Assembly: GCA_905250025.1 (NCBI GenBank)
Contig: CAJNOJ010000249.1
Coordinates: 1-64,000 of the forward strand
Reading direction: 5' to 3'
Origin: Adineta ricciae
Taxonomy: Eukaryota; Rotifera; Eurotatoria; Adinetida; Adinetidae
Length of the DNA stretch: 64,000 nucleotides
Shown: piece after piece, positions 54,010-64,000 of the stretch
Layout of the letters: every line of letters starts with the position of its first letter
Numbering within the stretch: the stretch's first letter is position 1
Translations under genes and position numbers: made by a program
Notes under the pieces: model-generated
What the model saw: only the letters and a program-made list of their open reading frames with translations
Told to the model about the DNA's origin: nothing
Database searches by the model: none

Positions 54010-55419
54010 ATGTCTCTCATCAAGCCAAGTAAAGGAAACAATCAACTTCTTCTTGATGATCTTCGTTATCGCCAAGATAAGGCAACGTAGCGTTGTGTAA
54101 AGGACCAATGTAAAGGTCATATTCGTTCTGATGGAAATACATTTAAAATGTACCAAGATCATATATGCCAAGCGCCGAACCGGGACGAAATCGAAAAAGC
54201 TTTATTTAATTATGAAATTAGGAAGAAAACTGCAGAATGTCATGATTCACCAAGGTTAATAATACACGAAGCTCGACTTAAATTATCTTCAGATGCTGCT
54301 ATTACTAGTTCTCAATACAATACATCACAAAGTGCTATTCAACGTATGCGAAGAGATGATAATATTCCATCCGAACCTAAAACATTCGCCGATATTACTA
54401 CTCCATTAAATTTTCAAAATATTAGTATTACGAATCAAAAGTTTCTTTTATATGAAAACAATAATGTTAATGGTCGATTATTAATATTTGGTAGTAAAGA
54501 ACAATTGAATTTTTAAAATCAATGTGAAAATTGGCATTGTGATGGTACATTTGTTGTGAGTGAATGAAATATATCTAAAAATTGAAACAAAATCTTTCAT
54601 TTTATTGGTTACTCCTAAAATGTTTGAACAAATGCACTCTATACATAGCTCAATACGTAGAACAACTTTACCATTAGTTTACTCACTCTTACCTAGCAAG
54701 GATGAAAAGCTTATGAAGAATTATTCAAAATTGTTAAACAACATGTTACACGTAAACCAAAATACCTTTCAATCGGTTTTGAAAAAGCAGCTGAGAACGC
54801 ATTTGGTGCTATCTATCCTCAGTGTGAAACATTTAGCTGCTCTTGCGTTCGTCCCACCACAAAATGTTGTTGACGAATTCGTTCGTTTAATAGAAAATTC
54901 TTCAGAAGTATTGGACGGTAAATAAATTTTACATAACTATTTAAACATCTAATCGAAAATGTTTACTTTGTGGAGCTATTCCTATATTTCGAGGACAATT
55001 TCATTTAGTCCGTGTAATGTCCAGAAACCGACGAAAATCTCCTCGGATTAGTATATCCATGTGGAACTGTTTTTCAAGAGTGCATCTAGATTTGCCACGT
55101 ACTAATAATGCACTCGAAGGATGGCATAATGCTTTTCATGTATGTATAATTCCAATTTTATCCACTTTCCTATTATTTGTTGCTTACGTAGAATGTTGTT
55201 GGTGATCATCCAAGTTGCTACAAATTCATCAACAATATCAAAAGAGAAGAGCACAATTCAACTGTAACTTGGAATCAAGTTCTTACTGGTACACAGACTT
55301 CAAATAAACGAAAAAAGTACGACAAAGCCGATGAGCGAATAAAAAACATAGTAAAAGAATTTCACAATGTTTCACGTGATGGTTACTTTAAAATGCTCAG
55401 ATCTATGTTTAACTTTTGA
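54010..55419 (+). mobile_element. Dead FLYWCH zinc-finger / MULE-type transposase
   Basis: From the ATG at 54010 the frame reads a FLYWCH-like N-terminus (KPSKGNNQLLLDDLRYRQDKAT) and meets TAG at 54088-54090 exactly where the conserved Trp of the finger is expected. It resumes RCVKDQCKGHIRSDG...YQDHICQAPN, completing the Cys2His-type pattern. The same frame runs on to a stop at ~54514, with NQCENWHCDGTF just after it (usual C..WH(A/C)DGTF of MULE domains). An insertion and frameshift then lead to TPKMFEQMHSIHSSI...PLVYSLLPSKDEK. A later fragment carries the RTNNALEGWHNAF signature. Several stops and shifts show it is inactive. Terminal inverted repeats were not located. Confidence 0.75.
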
Positions 55420-57067
55420 ATATGTTATTCAGTAACTGCTATCTTTGGATTCTCTTTTTTGTTCTCATTAATTAATTTATTAAATAAATATCATTCAACC
55501 ATAGCTGTTTTTACTTATTTATAACTGCATTTTCAAAATACATTTTTGCACATAGAAATAATTGTGAATTGTCTAAGGGGCTGTACACGTGATAGTGCCC
55601 ATGCGCCGTATAGTGTCGTGCCACGCAAGTAACACATTCAATCAGTGATATCATATGATACACTTCATTGTTTCGGAAATCAGAAGGGAAACATCCACTG
55701 CCGATTTCGTTAATACAATGACCGATAATGTGCCCATAGACATAGGTAATGGAGGAAGTACTGTCCGGTTTGAAAGCCAATGGGCGCGGGTATCTTTTGA
55801 ATAATTTTTGATAAACGCATGATAGAAAGAGCTGCGACTTTCACCATTGACACGAGCAGATAAAATCGCATCAAATCATACATGACAATATCTTTAAGTT
55901 GGATTTTTGAACTCTTGTACAATACTTGAAAAACAAAATGTCGTAAGAACTGGTCTGACTTACTTAGGAAAAAAATGAGTTTTTTCACCAAACTTGCTGG
56001 TGAATTGCGCTGGAATTATTGAATATAATACTCAGAATTTTCGAAAAAGTAAAATTTTGAGTCAAGCTCTACATGTAGCTTTGTAAGCCCTAAACTGATG
56101 CCATCTACCTATCCCTTAAAGTTTAGGATTTGCCCTATCTTCATTTAATAACCATCATCTCTCCTAAGGTGACTATGACTCACTATTGATTCGAGAAATG
56201 AATCGATGAGTTAACTCAGTTGCTTTCTAGTGGTGAAAACCGCAGCTTTCTACCTTGTTCCTATCGAAAATTATTCAAAAATACTCATGCGCATCATTTT
56301 TTGGAAACGGACAGTATACGCTCTTTTTTGCTATCAACATTCATAAAATATTATGATTGTATACGATTAATCACACAGCGAATAAATCTGTCTGTAATTC
56401 AATTTCTGATACCACATGTGACAAATTATGCGTCTTAAAATTTGTATCATCTGTGATTCGAATATCTAATGGTGGATTGAAGTTTAACGTTTTATCTTTT
56501 TTACGTCTCACTTTCAATGAATCAAGACATACTGTATGTTGATTGTTCATTGACAAAAATGACACGTGACGTCTATTTTTTCTTGATTTTATAAGTTGCC
56601 CGAGTTTTTTTATAGGTGCGTGGGTTACATGGTGAATGTGCATTATTTTCGTCAATAATTGGCAAAGAGGAAAACTTTAATTAAACATAAATATTCGAGG
56701 AATTTAAAAATATCTTTGTGACGCACATACGCTTGTGAATACTATACGCAAGTATCTATTTTTTACGCTGAGACTTTTTTAAAATAACAACAGCGAATGA
56801 TGATGGCTCATCTTTGTAATTGTTATTAAAGTTTACATTTTTCTAAATCATAGAATACAAAGCAGTTACGACAGGAGAACGAATGAATAAAAGAAAAGAA
56901 AAAACTTGTATTTGAGATTGCGAATATGCTGATTCTCACAATAGAATGATCTTATCATCTTTAATACATATGCCAAATTGGAAAAAAACGAACAGAATCT
57001 TTACAAGATCACAAGTATTGTTTAACAGGGTTTCATACAGTAAAACTAGAATCCTTGAAAATATTCG
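55420..57067. other. Intergenic with unassigned frames
   Basis: Minus-strand frames at 55991-55710 and 55780-55511 and a 94-codon frame at 56655-56371 are open but overlap in different frames and show no family. They could be remnants of mobile DNA next to the dead transposase. Confidence 0.4.
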
Positions 57068-58001
57068 CTATCTTATGGAGAAAACAACAGTTCCTGGACC
57101 AGTGATTGCAATCGAAAACGGTCCCGTGACGTTTCCGCCATATGTTGTGACCACTAGTGTATAATTATTCGGTGTCAACCAAGCATCAAGAAGAAATTGC
57201 TGATTTCCACCACTATCATCATCATATTTAAGTAGATTAACCGCTGGCATTTTAGACATAAAATATCCCGAGTATAAATATCCATAGAGGTCTATTTTAC
57301 TAATACTTTTCATTTGGTAAGAACCAGAAAAGGATGCATTTAGTAAAACCGCTTTATAATAATAAGCTTTGTTTTTCGTACCGAGATGTCGACTAAATTG
57401 TGAATCATTTGGTTTTAATGAGCTGGAAAATTGAGATGTGATTTGCATTGGTGAAGAACCTAAAAAATAAAAAGAAACCGTCGGATGTGACGTAAATACA
57501 AGTAAGATGGTGTTCTCTCTCATACTCGTTTGTACTTAGAGGATATTTCTTTTTACCTTTACTAGCATTTTTTACACCAAACACAATCCCAATCGTTACC
57601 AAAACACAGATTACACAGAAACAGATTATAAAAAGAAGAATTCCACAGAAGTATTTTGATGAACGAATTTTTCTGATTATATTCGAGTTTTCACTTTGAA
57701 CTTTCGGTTCCTTGTGGCTCGGTGGTAAAGTGATCGTTCGACTGCGTGCATTATAAGAAACTGTGGAATTTCGCCGTTGTTGACAGAGCTGTCGGAGATG
57801 TTCATCCGCTTGCAAAAGATCAATCTCTAATGGTTCTCGAGTTAATGGACTCGTACCATGTTCAAGTATCCATTTCGTGATTGCTTCTCGTTCGTAAGCA
57901 TGACCATCCTGTGCAATGACTGGATCACGAAAAACTTCTAGTGTTATGGGACATACGAGATCTTCAATGGCAATAGCCGATTCATTGACTATTCGCGACA
58001 T
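57068..58001 (-). CDS. Membrane-spanning U-box protein with PPC-like ectodomain, 2 exons
   Basis: Exons 58001..57557 and 57459..57068; the 97-nt intron (GTAAAA...TTTTTTAG, phase 1) joins to 278 aa. Residues ~14-85 are a U-box E3 domain (LVCPITLEVFRDPVIAQDGHAYEREAITKWI...SPLTREPL). A low-complexity linker follows, then one transmembrane helix at ~118-142 (FCGILLFIICFCVICVLVTIGIVFGV). The C-terminal ~125 residues resemble the PPC-type beta-sandwich seen beside bacterial peptidases: YYYKAVLLNASFSGSYQM, LYGYLYSGYF, NLLKYDDDSGGNQQFLLDAWL and NYTLVVTTYGGNVTGPFSI. The U-box recruits E2-ubiquitin in the cytosol while the other domain would lie outside or in a lumen. The ligand and target are unknown. 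Confidence 0.82.
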
Positions 58002-58581
58002 GAAAAAAAAACTGTTTCATCATGTTCTACTGTGTTTGTTGATCATAAATTTTCCTTTTTTTTCTTCTTTCTTCACAAATTTTGTCACATGGAAATATAT
58101 TTTTTTATGTTTCTTCGCCAATAATAATGATGTTATGCGTTCTGAAGAATATATTCTTTTACACTTTCCACCAACATATAAGAAGAGTACGTTTTCCATA
58201 TGATGGAAGAGGCCGCTGATGTCTCTATATACATGACGAACAAAGTTTACCTTGACACAAAATAAATAAAAATCGTTGTCTCCGTCGTGACTATTTTCGA
58301 CTCTTGTTCATTAGGGTCACCGAACGTCGTGCTCTTTTCACTGATACTAGGAAGTGACGAAGTAAAGTTCAATTGACAAGTTCACTGTTTCAGCATTTGC
58401 GACTCAGATGTTTACAGCGTACAGAAAACAAAAGTTCGAAACAGTACTCATGATTTTGATATTGTTGAGAAAATATGTCGATAAGGACCAGTATAGTAGA
58501 TATGACCTTATCAACATTGTCAAGAAGGGATATCAATAAGCACACACTATTCTCGTAGCAGCACATTCGGAAAAAAGATAT
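58002..58581. other. Intergenic between divergent genes
   Basis: Promoter region of the U-box gene (-) and of the small Cys-rich gene (+). No other gene seen. Confidence 0.5.
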
Positions 58582-58842
58582 ATGTCGTCCAACCAAACGC
58601 ATGCCAATTATTATTATACGACACAACCTCGAAGTTCCACTTCTGGAGATGCCTTCAGTAATTCATACAACGAGACCACGCAGTTAGTTATTCCCAATAA
58701 GACTGCAAACAATGATATTGAAGAGGAAGACATATGCTGTAACGTGTGCTGTGCAGCGTGTTTAGCCTCTTGTGCGACAGATGTATGTGCCCTACTTTGC
58801 CAATGTCTATGCGTGGCGTGTATTGCCGGTATTAACAACTAA
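58582..58842 (+). CDS. Small protein with C-terminal Cys-rich hydrophobic segment
   Basis: Single exon, 86 aa. The N-terminal ~50 residues are hydrophilic (MSSNQTHANYYYTTQPRSST...TANNDIEEED). The last ~36 residues are hydrophobic with eleven cysteines (ICCNVCCAACLASCATDVCA...CQCLCVACIAG). This layout is like Cys-rich membrane-associated tails that are palmitoylated or embedded as a helix, for example CYSTM-type proteins, but the family match is not certain. A heavy-metal-binding role is another possibility. Confidence 0.55.
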   Translation: MSSNQTHANYYYTTQPRSSTSGDAFSNSYNETTQLVIPNKTANNDIEEEDICCNVCCAACLASCATDVCALLCQCLCVACIAGINN

Positions 58843-59547
58843 AATACAACAGAATACAATACAGTGCAGACAGATAAAATTTTTCACTGTTCTTTGGAAA
58901 TTTATAGAATATTGCTAAATTGTCTATGTATTTGTCGAAAACGAATGAAGAACATCATCAGTTTCTGTAATATCAACCATCAGTTTTTAATGACTTTAGA
59001 ATAACAATTGCTCCTCTGCAACCATGTCGGATAAGCAAAAAAGATTTAGAGCTTATTTTTATTACATTATATAAATCCGAACCGAATGCTGTATTCCTAT
59101 TTTCAGTGCAAAGAACACAAGTTCAGCTCGTAAGACAAAAATACCCAGTTGATAAAATAATGACTCACGAGTTTTTCTCATCCGATTCAATACTAGTTTT
59201 GATTATATTCCTGATATAATGTAGCAAGACCGCACGTAGTCAACGACAAAAATGGGTTATGCATGGGATAAGGCAAGTACTGTTTTATCAATAGAAATGT
59301 TACAATTTTCGAAAAAAATTATTATGCATTGACTTCTACACGATAAACAAATGTAGAAGTCTTTCTCATGCTCACTTTTTCATTCCCTTATTTATTCGTT
59401 GAATATTAGTAGAACAAGTATATTAAAAGTATGACACTTTCGTCTTTACGGTATGACTTGTTAAAAAACGATCCTTTGAACACAATTTTATAGCACTATA
59501 AAATATCAAATCTACTTTATCACGTTCGTTTAAATTAAATAAGTGAG
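58843..59547. other. Intergenic between convergent genes
   Basis: 3' flanks of the small Cys-rich gene and the F-box gene. No gene-like frame. Confidence 0.5.
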
Positions 59548-61293
59548 TTACATCCATAATCGTACAGTTCGGCCAAGACTCGGATCTCGTGTAATCAGAG
59601 TTCTCGAAGATAAACGTTCTTTTAACCAACGAACAAATGCATCGTTGTTTCTCTCCGACGTTGACGTTGGCGAATGCTTATCATCTCCGCATTCGATTTC
59701 AAGAAAGAAGATACTCCTCAAGTTTTCAGCTAAATATATAACATCATCACGATTCCTGACACACATTGTCAGTTTTTCACATTGATTTCCCAATGATGAG
59801 TGACACAATACGCGACAATCATCTTTCGTGAAAAAATAATTGCATTTGCGAACATAGTATCGAAGACAAATATGACGAATGGACGGAGATTTACATTTAA
59901 ATAGCGAAATGTATGACAGCGATGGTTTATCTTGATAAACGTTTAGAAAATATAGATTGGGAGCTCGATCAAATAGAACTTGTAGATCATTTTGATATCT
60001 ATCTGAATAAGATGATATGCTTAGCGATTTCAATCGACATAGACTTGGAACAAAAGACCAAAATTGATCATAAATCGGCACTCCTATATTGAGATTTTTG
60101 ATGTTATACAAATAAACATTGGCGGACGCTGACGTGGAGATGATAATAGTTTTTGTGTATATGTCAGTGATCGAATCATAGAGTTTCTGTAGGTTGTCTT
60201 CCGGATAAGTCGATCTGAATGAACCAGGAATGATCTCATTCCAACTGAGAGATATATTTTGTAAGGTATGAAGAAAGATCGTATGATTGAATATGATGCA
60301 TCGAACATACCAGCGGTGTGTATAAATCCAAAATGAACTTTGAAACGAACTAATCAATTCATCAGCTTTTTCTTCCATGTTATCGTTCTCATCGTACATA
60401 TTTCTCATCTTTAGTCCAAGTACTTGAAGATTGGGTAAATACTTGCCAACCATCTCTTCCCATTGATATCCATCGATGATGGTGAACCACATATAGACAT
60501 TCAGCCGATGTAAATTTGGGAAACTTCGTGTGAAACGGTTCATTTGGTCGATTGTGGGAGATACGCTAATAATCATGTCTAATTCAGTCATGGTCGAACA
60601 TGGGGGTAACACAAGATTGTCATCTAGAGTGAAATCGACGTAAGCCGAGAGATGTCTGAGACAAGGTGTTCGTTTAATCAACCGACGGATTTGATTTGCT
60701 TCTACACGGTTTTCAATGCACATATAGAGATATTCTATAGATGATGAGACGGCTTTCGGCAGACAAAATGAGCGCTGTCCGCCAATATGAATGTCAAAAG
60801 TACAGTGAGTCAGCGTTGGTAAACTCCATATATTATCAGCAATCCATTGCATATGTGTTTGATTGTCTTTCAATCGACAACAGTAGAATCTCAAAAGAAG
60901 AAGATGAGGAAGTTGATGGCATTCGTTGACAATGCCCATTAGCATTTCAGACGAATGAATAAAACGAAATGTAAGTGATCGTAGATGAGTAAATGAAGTA
61001 AATGACGGTATGTATAATCGAAAAAGATTAATTTGTCCAGGAGTACTTCCTTCATTATCGAGATGTAGAGAAACAAGTCGATTAATCATGAATGGAAGGT
61101 ATCGTTGACAGACCATATCGAACGAACGTTTCGACACGGAATCGAAGATAATACATTGAGCATCATGCTGATTGTAAAGGAGTTGGTTGAAACGAAAATT
61201 GAGTGCATAGAATGCACGAAATATATCGAAGCTATTAAGGTAATAAAATATAGATAACACGATTTCATTTGGTAACGATTCGAAAGTTGTCAT
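59548..61293 (-). CDS. F-box protein with LRR-like repeats
   Basis: Single exon, 581 aa. The F-box is at residues 1-45 (MTTFESLPNEIVLSIFYYLNSF...FRFNQLLYNQ). The body shares its segment order with the 576-aa copy at 26762: a MVCQRYLPFMINRLVSLHLDNE block, LRHLSAYVDFTLDD, DGYQWEEMVGKYLPNLQVLGLKM, then FQSSFWIYTHRWYVRC, FTKDDCRVLCHSSLGNQCEKLTMCV and the end WLKERLSSRTLITRDP. It is a predicted substrate receptor for an SCF ubiquitin ligase, target unknown. Its C-terminal third is also close to the partial gene at 63384-64000, its upstream neighbour on the same strand, suggesting tandem duplication. Confidence 0.82.
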   Translation of the reverse strand: MTTFESLPNEIVLSIFYYLNSFDIFRAFYALNFRFNQLLYNQHDAQCIIFDSVSKRSFDMVCQRYLPFMINRLVSLHLDNEGSTPGQINLFRLYIPSFTSFTHLRSLTFRFIHSSEMLMGIVNECHQLPHLLLLRFYCCRLKDNQTHMQWIADNIWSLPTLTHCTFDIHIGGQRSFCLPKAVSSSIEYLYMCIENRVEANQIRRLIKRTPCLRHLSAYVDFTLDDNLVLPPCSTMTELDMIISVSPTIDQMNRFTRSFPNLHRLNVYMWFTIIDGYQWEEMVGKYLPNLQVLGLKMRNMYDENDNMEEKADELISSFQSSFWIYTHRWYVRCIIFNHTIFLHTLQNISLSWNEIIPGSFRSTYPEDNLQKLYDSITDIYTKTIIISTSASANVYLYNIKNLNIGVPIYDQFWSFVPSLCRLKSLSISSYSDRYQNDLQVLFDRAPNLYFLNVYQDKPSLSYISLFKCKSPSIRHICLRYYVRKCNYFFTKDDCRVLCHSSLGNQCEKLTMCVRNRDDVIYLAENLRSIFFLEIECGDDKHSPTSTSERNNDAFVRWLKERLSSRTLITRDPSLGRTVRLWM

Positions 61294-63383
61294 ATTTTAT
61301 GTTGAGTAAGAACAAAACAAAAAATAGTCAGTGCAACTGTATGAATGTTTTTCTAGCAATGCTTATGAGTCATCAAGACATGCCTCTACATCTTGTGACA
61401 ACGACATCTCATTTTTTTTCGTTTTGCATTTTTTAGGATGACTTTCATTTATCCTTTTTGATTTAACTATTACTTCGAATTCGTTCATAGAAGCTCTTCC
61501 GATGAAAATGTTAATAGATGGAATCAACCTTCTTTTCGAGAAAGAAAAGAGACTTTAAGACTGTAGTTACATCATTCAAAAAAGGTCGTCGAGTACAGTG
61601 GATAGGTTTTGTGGCTGTTCTGGGGACACCACTAGGTCGCCCACTAAATTTCCGATACATCACTAAGTGCGATTGCCCATGTGATGGCTCGATCTTAGAC
61701 GACAATAAGCGGCAAAATCATGTTATTGTAAAATAACTCACAAACGCTGTTTTCCATTCGTTGCCGAGCAAACAGTTTTTCTAGTAATGTTTGTTCGCTA
61801 TTTATATTTAAAAGCATATCTTACTGAGAAGTCATAAAGAGTAAGCTAAGGATGAATACCACCTGCCAGTTTTATAAAAACATGAGAACTATTTTCTTTA
61901 TTTTGTTCGTATTTCTTAGAATGCGTTCGAGCACAAATCAATCAGATAACTGATCTAAGTAATTCATTTTAGGCATGGATCCATCGCAAAGAAACATCAA
62001 TAGCTGTCTGCTCTTTACATACTCCTATGCTAATCAGCGAGAAAAGATTTCTTGTCCACTGATAGTCATCCTTACAACAGAATGGCAAGTTTATACTTTA
62101 CTTATTCCAGACGCCGAGTATCATAATTCTTACCTCACTTTTCATACACAATTGAGTGTATGGGGCACAACAAGTCCAAAGAATTAACGATCTGAAGTTT
62201 GTGACATACAGTCTTTTTCAGATCTCAGATCACCGCCGCGTATCTTCTGGAAACATTATTTTGTCCTTATATGTATATGAATTATTTATTTTCAGAACGA
62301 AAACGTTTGAAGAATATCAATATTACCAGAGTTGCTCAGACACCCATCCTCACATGTTATAACGAAGAGTACGACAAAATAGAAAATAAGTGGGAAAATA
62401 CCGAAGATAATCAGTGGAAGATAATGAAAAACCAAAGTTTGACCGACGTTGAAATGAGATTTGGATGGAAAAAATGAGAAAATAATAGAGGTTGACGATA
62501 CGGTACAAGACTAATGGAGTAAGGAAGATTACAAAAAGCCAGAATTTAACAAACGAAAGTATTTCCAAGTTGATGAATGATATTGTTGACATATACTGAA
62601 CTCCTTTTCTACGGATTGTGCACAGCAAAAATGAGCCATTTTACCAATATTATCCAAATCTCATAAGGAGTTAACAAGATTGTCGAGTGAAAAAAATATG
62701 ACTTGATCAAACACTATCCTTTTGAGTGGATGCCAAGATAATAAATATACCATCAGACCGGCAAAAGGATTTTCGATTTTAAAAGAATAAAAAAAAGATT
62801 ATTTTTAATGGATGTAAGAAGGTGAAATAAATCTTTTACTCTGTGTCCTTTATTTTAGAAAATCAAGTAGTATTCATGCAAAGAACTCGCTTAGTCATTC
62901 GTCAATTACATGAACTGGATATTCAGTTATGAGTGAATCTCTTACTTTCAACTGTTTATTTGCAGTAGGAACACGTGACTTCCTCTGGAGAACACTTTAC
63001 GAAAGAAAGTATTATCCTTTCGGCAAAAAAATATCGAAGTTCTGATTGAATTTTTCAAATACAACGGAATGTTTGATAAATACCTCGAGCTTCCCCAGCA
63101 TACCAAAGTTGTTCGAAGAAAACCAACTAGAACTTAAATAGTTTTCACCCCAAAAAGAGTTCTGTTTTCTTTCGTGAAAAACGCGTTCTTCATCGACTTA
63201 TCCGAATATCAATAAGGATCATCGAATACATTCTTCTGTTGATTGATACAACCTTTTCTCAATCCAAAAAAAGCTGAAATCACGTTTTGTTTAAACTATC
63301 ACTAAGAGGAATGCCATGACACTCGTTTACAATTGAACTTCAAAGCCAGTTAATGCAAATATTCGTAAAACGAATCATAGTCA
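61294..63383. other. Intergenic, unresolved
   Basis: Two kilobases between two F-box genes. Frames at 61518, 61975, 62156 and 62271 are short and none shows a domain. The one near 62300-62477 has a Trp/Asn/Glu-rich stretch (IENKWENTEDNQWKIM) that looks repetitive. No gene is called. Confidence 0.4.
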
Positions 63384-64000
63384 CTAGCCTATCCACACCC
63401 GAATGCTTGACTCAGTTTTGAGATCCCTTGTTATCATACATCTTGATGGTAAATGATCATTCAGCCAAATTAGAAGTTTATCATTTGATGTCGATTTTGA
63501 AGTACCGGCAAAATACTCATCATCTTTGCATTCGATTGTCAATGCCTTTAAATGAGACATACTGCAAATCAGATCAGCAACACTTTCACGTTTCATGACA
63601 CAAAGTGACATTTCTTCACAGTGCGCAACTATTTTCGAAGAAGACACTAGGAGACACTCGTTTCGATTGAGATACTTGTTGAACTTTCGCCAATGAGGCT
63701 TCAAATGAATCGTTTTCAGCGATAGATTTTCGCATTGAAACAATGACATCTGAGCAGGCAACACATCATCTTGATGAATCCGCAGTGAATGAAGATTAGG
63801 AGATCGATTGCAAACCATCTGTAACTGATCATAATGAATATCAGCGTAGCAGACAACGATCAGATATATCAGTCGCTCTAAATTTGGCACAACGGACCAG
63901 AATCGATCATTGATAGGCATTTTCACACTAAGCCTTTCAATGTTAGACAAACGACAATCAGGCGAAAGGATTTTATCAAATAACGAGTAGTTGAAGATCT
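63384..64000 (-). CDS. F-box family protein, C-terminal part only (runs off window)
   Basis: The frame is open to the window edge; only the C-terminal ~200 residues are visible, so the F-box itself lies outside. Visible segments match the C-terminus of the copy at 61293-59548: RLSVKMPINDRFWSVVPNLERL, LQMVCNRSPNLHSLRIHQDD, SLFQCENLSLKTIHL, LNRNECLLVSSSKIVAHCEEMSLCV and the ending WLNDHLPSRCMITRD...SSIRVWIG. The stop at 63384 and the intact frame suggest a functional gene. Confidence 0.75.
   Translation of the reverse strand, partial: IFNYSLFDKILSPDCRLSNIERLSVKMPINDRFWSVVPNLERLIYLIVVCYADIHYDQLQMVCNRSPNLHSLRIHQDDVLPAQMSLFQCENLSLKTIHLKPHWRKFNKYLNRNECLLVSSSKIVAHCEEMSLCVMKRESVADLICSMSHLKALTIECKDDEYFAGTSKSTSNDKLLIWLNDHLPSRCMITRDLKTESSIRVWIG

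Noticed and set aside
55511..55991. Two overlapping minus-strand frames of about 90 codons
   Set aside because: They lie in different frames, have no recognisable domain and no splice sites that unite them. Possibly debris of mobile DNA.
57718..57760. A-box-like TGGCTCGGTGGTAAAGTG
   Set aside because: No B box at the right distance and no cloverleaf; it lies inside the U-box coding exon.
61518..62477. Series of short + strand frames between two F-box genes
   Set aside because: None shows a domain, and plausible splice joins could not be established.
1..64000. CRISPR arrays, rRNA genes, bacterial operons
   Set aside because: No regularly spaced direct repeats, no rRNA-like conserved blocks, and the genes have spliceosomal introns, so the window is eukaryotic.

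Overview
The window looks like nuclear DNA of a bdelloid rotifer, or a close relative. The DNA is AT-rich. Genes are compact, with short introns (mostly 50-75 nt, GT...AG) whose phases agree exactly when the exons are joined. The gene content is the mix typical of bdelloids: large divergent F-box/leucine-rich proteins, NHL-repeat proteins, arginine ADP-ribosyltransferases fused to LRR or TPR domains, single-exon seven-helix receptors, and several enzymes of bacterial or fungal appearance. I saw no rRNA, no convincing tRNA, no CRISPR array and no bacterial operon structure. The species assignment is inference from content.

Layout. At 1-10 kb are a secreted two-repeat cyanovirin-like (CVNH) protein (-), a Costars-domain protein (-), a small Tyr/Cys-rich protein (+), a wax-synthase-like membrane acyltransferase (-) and a broken F-box gene (-). 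At 11-18 kb are a GPCR (-), an F-box gene (-), a 68-residue two-exon microprotein (-) and an ADP-ribosyltransferase with C-terminal LRRs (-). At 19-26 kb are a type II membrane glycosyltransferase-like protein (-), a single C2-domain protein (+) and a seven-exon NHL gene (-) predicted to encode two beta-propellers, a Ser-rich stalk and a GPI signal. At 26-37 kb are an F-box gene (+), a three-exon MDR/quinone-oxidoreductase-type enzyme (+), a five-exon candidate orphan gene (+), a Gal80-like Gfo/Idh/MocA oxidoreductase (+) and a two-exon PLAC8 protein (+).

At 37-47 kb an F-box gene (+) meets an eight-exon POT/SLC15 transporter (-) tail to tail, with 3 bp between stop codons. They are followed by an ADP-ribosyltransferase-TPR gene (+) and a secreted GH110-like alpha-galactosidase (+). 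At 47-58 kb are an unrecognised membrane protein (-), a secreted eight-cysteine peptide (+), a dead GPCR (-), an LC8-like protein (+), a type II membrane Ser/Thr-rich protein with a Cys-rich ectodomain (-), a dead FLYWCH/MULE transposase (+) and a membrane-spanning U-box protein with a PPC-like ectodomain (-). At 58-64 kb are a small Cys-rich protein (+) and two more F-box genes (-), the last running off the window.

The genes do not form one pathway. Themes are: cell-surface and secreted recognition modules (CVNH, NHL-GPI, Stig1-like, Cys-rich peptide); ubiquitin/ADP-ribose signalling modules (five F-box genes, one F-box pseudogene, one U-box gene, two ARTs); and probable horizontally acquired metabolism (GH110, Gal80-like, MDR reductase). 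The exon joins reported here were worked out by hand from splice motifs and reading-frame phase; most give an exact multiple of three.
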